From positions 47,499 to 111,498 of the forward strand of contig NZ_BEVZ01000011.1 of NCBI RefSeq assembly GCF_003112515.1: DNA of 64,000 nucleotides, given 5' to 3'. The translations under genes and the position numbers were made by a program. The notes below the pieces were generated by a model. It had not been told where the DNA came from. It did no database searches and saw only the letters and a program-made list of their open reading frames with translations. This DNA is from Streptomyces fragilis (GTDB lineage: Bacteria; Actinomycetota; Actinomycetes; Streptomycetales; Streptomycetaceae). Shown here piece by piece: positions 61,437 to 64,000 of this stretch (position 1 is its first letter; each line of letters begins with the position of its first letter).

Positions 61437-63113
61437 TCACTCCCCGGACAGCACCGCCCGCGCCGCGAGCCTGGCCTCCTCGGGGCTGTCCGCCGAGCGT
61501 GCCGCGGCAGCCGCCCGCCGGCACTGGGCCAGGGTGCAGGTGGCCAGCGCCGCCCGGACCCGCGACAGCGCGGACGGAGCCATGGACAGGGAGGTGACCC
61601 CGAGGCCGGTCAGCACACAGGCGAGCAGCGGATCCGCCGCCGCCTCGCCGCACACGCCGCAGCTCTTCCCCTCGGCACGGGCGGCCTCGGCCGTCATCGC
61701 CACCAGGTCGAGCAGCGCCGGGTGCCACGGGTCCTGCAGCCGGGACAGCGTCGCCGCCTGGCGGTCCGCGGCGAAGGCGTACTGCGCCAGATCGTTCGTG
61801 CCCACGGAAAGGAACTCGACCTCACGCAGCAACGCACGCGCCCTCAGCGCGGCCGACGGCGTCTCCACCATGACGCCGACCGAGGCCCGGACCCCCGCCG
61901 CCCGGCACGCCTCGGCGAAGGCGCGTGCGTCGTCCCGGTCGGCCACCATCGGCGCCATCACCTCGAGGTGCACCGGCAGGCCCTCCGCCGCCTTCGTCAA
62001 CGCCAGCAGCTGCGTCCGCAGCACCTCCGGGTGCTGCAGCAGCGTCCGGACGCCCCGCATGCCGAGCGCCGGGTTGGGCTCGTCGGCGGGGGAGAGGAAA
62101 CCGAGGGGCTTGTCGGCGCCGGCGTCGAGGACGCGCACCACCACACGCCGACCGGGAAAGGCGGAGAGCACCTCGCGGTAGGCCTCCACCTGGCTGCTCT
62201 CGGAGGGAGCCTCCTCGCTGCCGGTGGTGCTCAGGGCGAAGAACTCGGTCCTCAGCAGTCCCACGCCCTCCGCCCCGGCCTCCAGCGCGGCCTCGACGTC
62301 CGCGGGGCCGCCGATGTTGGCCAGCAGTGGCACCAGGTGTCCGTCGGAGGTGCGGCCCGGGTCCTTCGCGGCGGCCAGCTCCGCCTTCCGCTGCTCGGCC
62401 AGGGCGCGCAGCCCGTCCTGCCGGGCGGCGGACGGGTCGACGATCACCTCACCGGTGCTCCCGTCCACCGCCAGGACCGTGCTCTCCGGCAGCTCCGCGG
62501 CACCGGGCACCCCGACCACCGCCGGCACCCCGAGGGCACGGGCCAGGATCGCGCTGTGGCTGGTCGGCCCGCCTTCCTCCGTGACGATGCCGAGGACCAG
62601 AGCGGTGTCCAGGAGGGCGGTGTCCGCCGGAGCCAGGTCCCGCGCGACCAGGACGTACGGCTCGTCGCTGTCGGGGACGCCGGGCATCGGCACCCCGAGC
62701 AGACGCGCCACGATCCGGTTGCGCACGTCCTCCAGGTCGGCGACCCGGCCCGCCAGGTACTCACCCGCGCCCAGCAACAGGTCACGGTAGGCCGCACAGG
62801 CGTCGTACACGGCGCGCTCCGCGGTGCTCCCGACGGCCACCCGCCGCTCCACGTCCGCCAGCAGCTCGGGATCCCGAACCATCAGGGCCTGGGCCTCCAG
62901 CACCGCCTGCGCGTCGCCGCCGGCCAGGAATCCCCGGGCGGTGAGATCGGCAGCCACCGCCTGCAGGGCCTGGCGCGCCCGCCGCTGCTCCCGCGGGGCC
63001 TCCGAGCCGGGAATCTGCCGGGCGGGCGGCTCCAGTACCGCCGTCCCCATGTGCCGGATCTCCCCGATCGCCACCCCGTGGCTGACCCCTACGCCTCGCA
63101 GCGTCGTCTCCAT
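61437..63113 (-). CDS. ptsI: PTS enzyme I (phosphoenolpyruvate-protein phosphotransferase)
   Basis: A 558-residue enzyme I, transferring phosphate from PEP to HPr at the head of the sugar phosphotransferase system. The phosphorylated His is H186 in TEEGGPTSHSAILAR. The C-terminal PEP-binding barrel has VLDAGADKPLGFL, MVETPSAALRA, SVGTNDLAQYAFAADR and the Cys of KSCGVCGEAAADP. Start ATG 63113 gives the Streptomyces family start METTLRGVGVSHG. An in-frame GTG at 63125 is less likely. It follows crr by 120 nt, as in S. coelicolor; HPr (ptsH) is not in this window. Sugar uptake, mainly N-acetylglucosamine and fructose in Streptomyces, depends on it. Confidence 0.96.
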   Translation of the reverse strand: METTLRGVGVSHGVAIGEIRHMGTAVLEPPARQIPGSEAPREQRRARQALQAVAADLTARGFLAGGDAQAVLEAQALMVRDPELLADVERRVAVGSTAERAVYDACAAYRDLLLGAGEYLAGRVADLEDVRNRIVARLLGVPMPGVPDSDEPYVLVARDLAPADTALLDTALVLGIVTEEGGPTSHSAILARALGVPAVVGVPGAAELPESTVLAVDGSTGEVIVDPSAARQDGLRALAEQRKAELAAAKDPGRTSDGHLVPLLANIGGPADVEAALEAGAEGVGLLRTEFFALSTTGSEEAPSESSQVEAYREVLSAFPGRRVVVRVLDAGADKPLGFLSPADEPNPALGMRGVRTLLQHPEVLRTQLLALTKAAEGLPVHLEVMAPMVADRDDARAFAEACRAAGVRASVGVMVETPSAALRARALLREVEFLSVGTNDLAQYAFAADRQAATLSRLQDPWHPALLDLVAMTAEAARAEGKSCGVCGEAAADPLLACVLTGLGVTSLSMAPSALSRVRAALATCTLAQCRRAAAAARSADSPEEARLAARAVLSGE

Positions 63114-63233
63114 CTCACCGTCCACTCGTGCGAGAGCGCACCCGCTGGTGACGCCCGGTTGATCTCTGCATGCCAGTGTGGCTGCCCGCGGCCCACGGGG
63201 TCACGAGGGGCGGGGCCGGGCGGAGGCCCGGCG

Positions 63234-63686
63234 TCACTCCCAGTGGAAGAGCCGATCACCCGAGGCCACGGTGCCGTCCTCGTCGGGGAAGCCGGTCAGC
63301 GCGTCGACCATGGCCTCCAGGGCCACAACCGGGCACACCGTCGACCTCCCGGACGCCTCCACGGCCTTCGGATCCCAGCGCACGACGCCGTCCCCGCGCC
63401 GCACGGCGTCCCCCTTCCGCAGGAGGAGCTCGAAGCCCTGACCGTTCAGCTGCACGGTGTCGACACCGAGGTGCACGAGCACCCCCCGCCCGTCGTCCGA
63501 GACGACGACGAACGCGTGCGGGTGCAAGGACACGAGCGTCCCGTCGAGGGGTGCGACCGCGACCGCCGTCTCCGCCGTGGGCATCACCGCCAGGCCGGGG
63601 CCCACCATGGCCTCGGCGAAGACAGGATCGGACACGTTCTCCAGAGAGACGACCCGGCCCGCGAGGGGCGATGTCACGGTGAGCAT
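63234..63686 (-). CDS. crr: PTS glucose-type enzyme IIA (Crr)
   Basis: A 150-residue EIIA-Glc family protein. The phosphorylated histidine is H72 in GVLVHLGVDTVQL, assisted by H57 in LHPHAFVV. TSPLAGRVVSLENVSDPVFAEAMVGPGLAV is the usual N-terminal block. In Streptomyces Crr passes phosphate from HPr to the N-acetylglucosamine permease NagE2. GGAGG at 9 nt sets the ATG at 63686. First gene of crr-ptsI; the two are read away from the right-edge promoter. Confidence 0.95.
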   Translation of the reverse strand: MLTVTSPLAGRVVSLENVSDPVFAEAMVGPGLAVMPTAETAVAVAPLDGTLVSLHPHAFVVVSDDGRGVLVHLGVDTVQLNGQGFELLLRKGDAVRRGDGVVRWDPKAVEASGRSTVCPVVALEAMVDALTGFPDEDGTVASGDRLFHWE

Positions 63687-63822
63687 CAGAAGAGGCCTCC
63701 AGAGCCGACGACAGTCACAGCCCGTGGTCGGGCGCCGCGCAGGATGGCAGGGTATGCCGCGGGATGCCCGGGATACGCACCTTGACCCCGTCCGGTGCCT
63801 GAAGAGGGTCCCACTGAGCGAT

Positions 63823-63852
63823 TTGCCTCAGGGCGCGGGAGGTGTGTAGAGT
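63823..63852 (+). promoter_or_regulatory. strong promoter candidate at right edge
   Basis: TTGCCT (63823-63828), 18-nt spacer, TAGAGT (63847-63852). AGGTGT (63840-63845) and ACACCT (63856-63861) form an inverted repeat across the -10. It reads away from crr. Confidence 0.55.
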
Positions 63853-64000
63853 ATTACACCTGTTCGGAACGAGCGACTGCGAGAGATCGCACCAACGCAT
63901 CCCGGACAGCACCCCAACTCCTTCAGATCTTCCTCCAAGATCGGCCCTCCGGCATGTGCCGGGGACGGCGATCGAAGAAGAGAAAAAGACTGATAGAGTT
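63853..64000 (+). other. probable untranslated leader, possibly of an rRNA operon
   Basis: No gene frame stands out. The A/G-rich end finishes in CTGATAGAGTT (63990-64000), similar to the repeated TGATAGAGT elements of Streptomyces rRNA leaders as I remember them. A CCGGCATGTGCCGG hairpin is at 63948-63961. Hedged: the 16S gene itself would be outside the window. Confidence 0.4.

Noticed and set aside
63687..63870. DasR operator upstream of crr, as known for PTS genes in S. coelicolor.
   Set aside because: I found no convincing match to the DasR consensus; the AGGTGT/ACACCT repeat differs from it.
63715..63912. A 65-codon minus-strand frame upstream of crr.
   Set aside because: Sequence lacks protein character and covers the promoter-like and leader DNA at the right edge.

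Overview
The window is high-GC DNA (by eye above 70%) with the gene content of a Streptomyces chromosome core. Diagnostic genes include rbpA with a SigR-type promoter, the sporulation pair smeA-sffA, conservon-type signalling genes, an FMN riboswitch before a ribE-pnuX-ribBA-ribH operon, and crr-ptsI. Nothing resembles a phage, insertion sequence, integrase, tRNA gene, CRISPR array or biosynthetic cluster, so I read this as a stable core segment carrying a few lineage-specific or poorly understood modules.

Layout. 0-6 kb: rRNA methyltransferase rsmB, ribulose-phosphate epimerase rpe, a SorC-type sugar regulator, a small helix-turn-helix protein, a GuaB1-type IMPDH/GMP reductase and an Lrp regulator. 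6-10 kb: an exporter and a pair closely resembling the Pseudomonas lysine monooxygenase/amidase DavB-DavA, with phased direct repeats in front. 10-15 kb: a DUF5995 protein, a GH6 glycosidase, a nucleobase permease and an MFS exporter. 15-20 kb: FMN riboswitch, riboflavin operon, hisE-hisG. 20-26 kb: two CNNM/CorC-like proteins, an orphan EccA-like AAA ATPase and a small P-loop kinase. 26-33 kb: secreted C39-like peptidase, a 47-residue membrane protein, acyl-CoA dehydrogenase, a zinc-ribbon-like protein, a second Lrp regulator and an amidohydrolase. 33-40 kb: polyprenol phosphomannose synthase, FxsA, RbpA, then a YczE / glycerophosphodiesterase / MFS operon divergent from a MocR regulator. 40-45 kb: smeA-sffA, an ankyrin protein and a HEAT-repeat-like protein. 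45-52.3 kb: a three-gene operon for an SMC-like complex. 53-56.5 kb: conservon genes cvnA-cvnB-cvnC. 56.6-64 kb: secreted VanX-like dipeptidase, NUDIX hydrolase, acetoacetyl-CoA synthetase, a hypothetical protein, ptsI and crr. The right edge looks like a promoter and leader that may belong to an rRNA operon.

The best candidate for an under-described system is 44987-52334. It encodes a 509-residue winged-helix plus helical protein (kleisin/JetA-like), a 296-residue winged-helix protein (MukE/JetB-like) and a 1580-residue coiled-coil ABC ATPase (MukB/JetC-like). The layout matches MukBEF/MksBEF/Wadjet complexes, but no JetD/MksG nuclease-type subunit is encoded here. The ATPase has a degenerate P-loop start and Asn where SMC proteins carry the catalytic Glu. 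A perfect 7-3-7 palindrome sits just upstream of what looks like a leaderless promoter for the operon.

Other features to test: the DavBA-like amino-acid catabolic pair with a likely Lrp operator, a conservon without its GTPase, an FtsK-like SffA whose Walker A lysine is Thr, direct repeats between yczE and its MocR regulator, and a promoter plus long hairpin in the 570-nt gap before the phosphomannose synthase gene.
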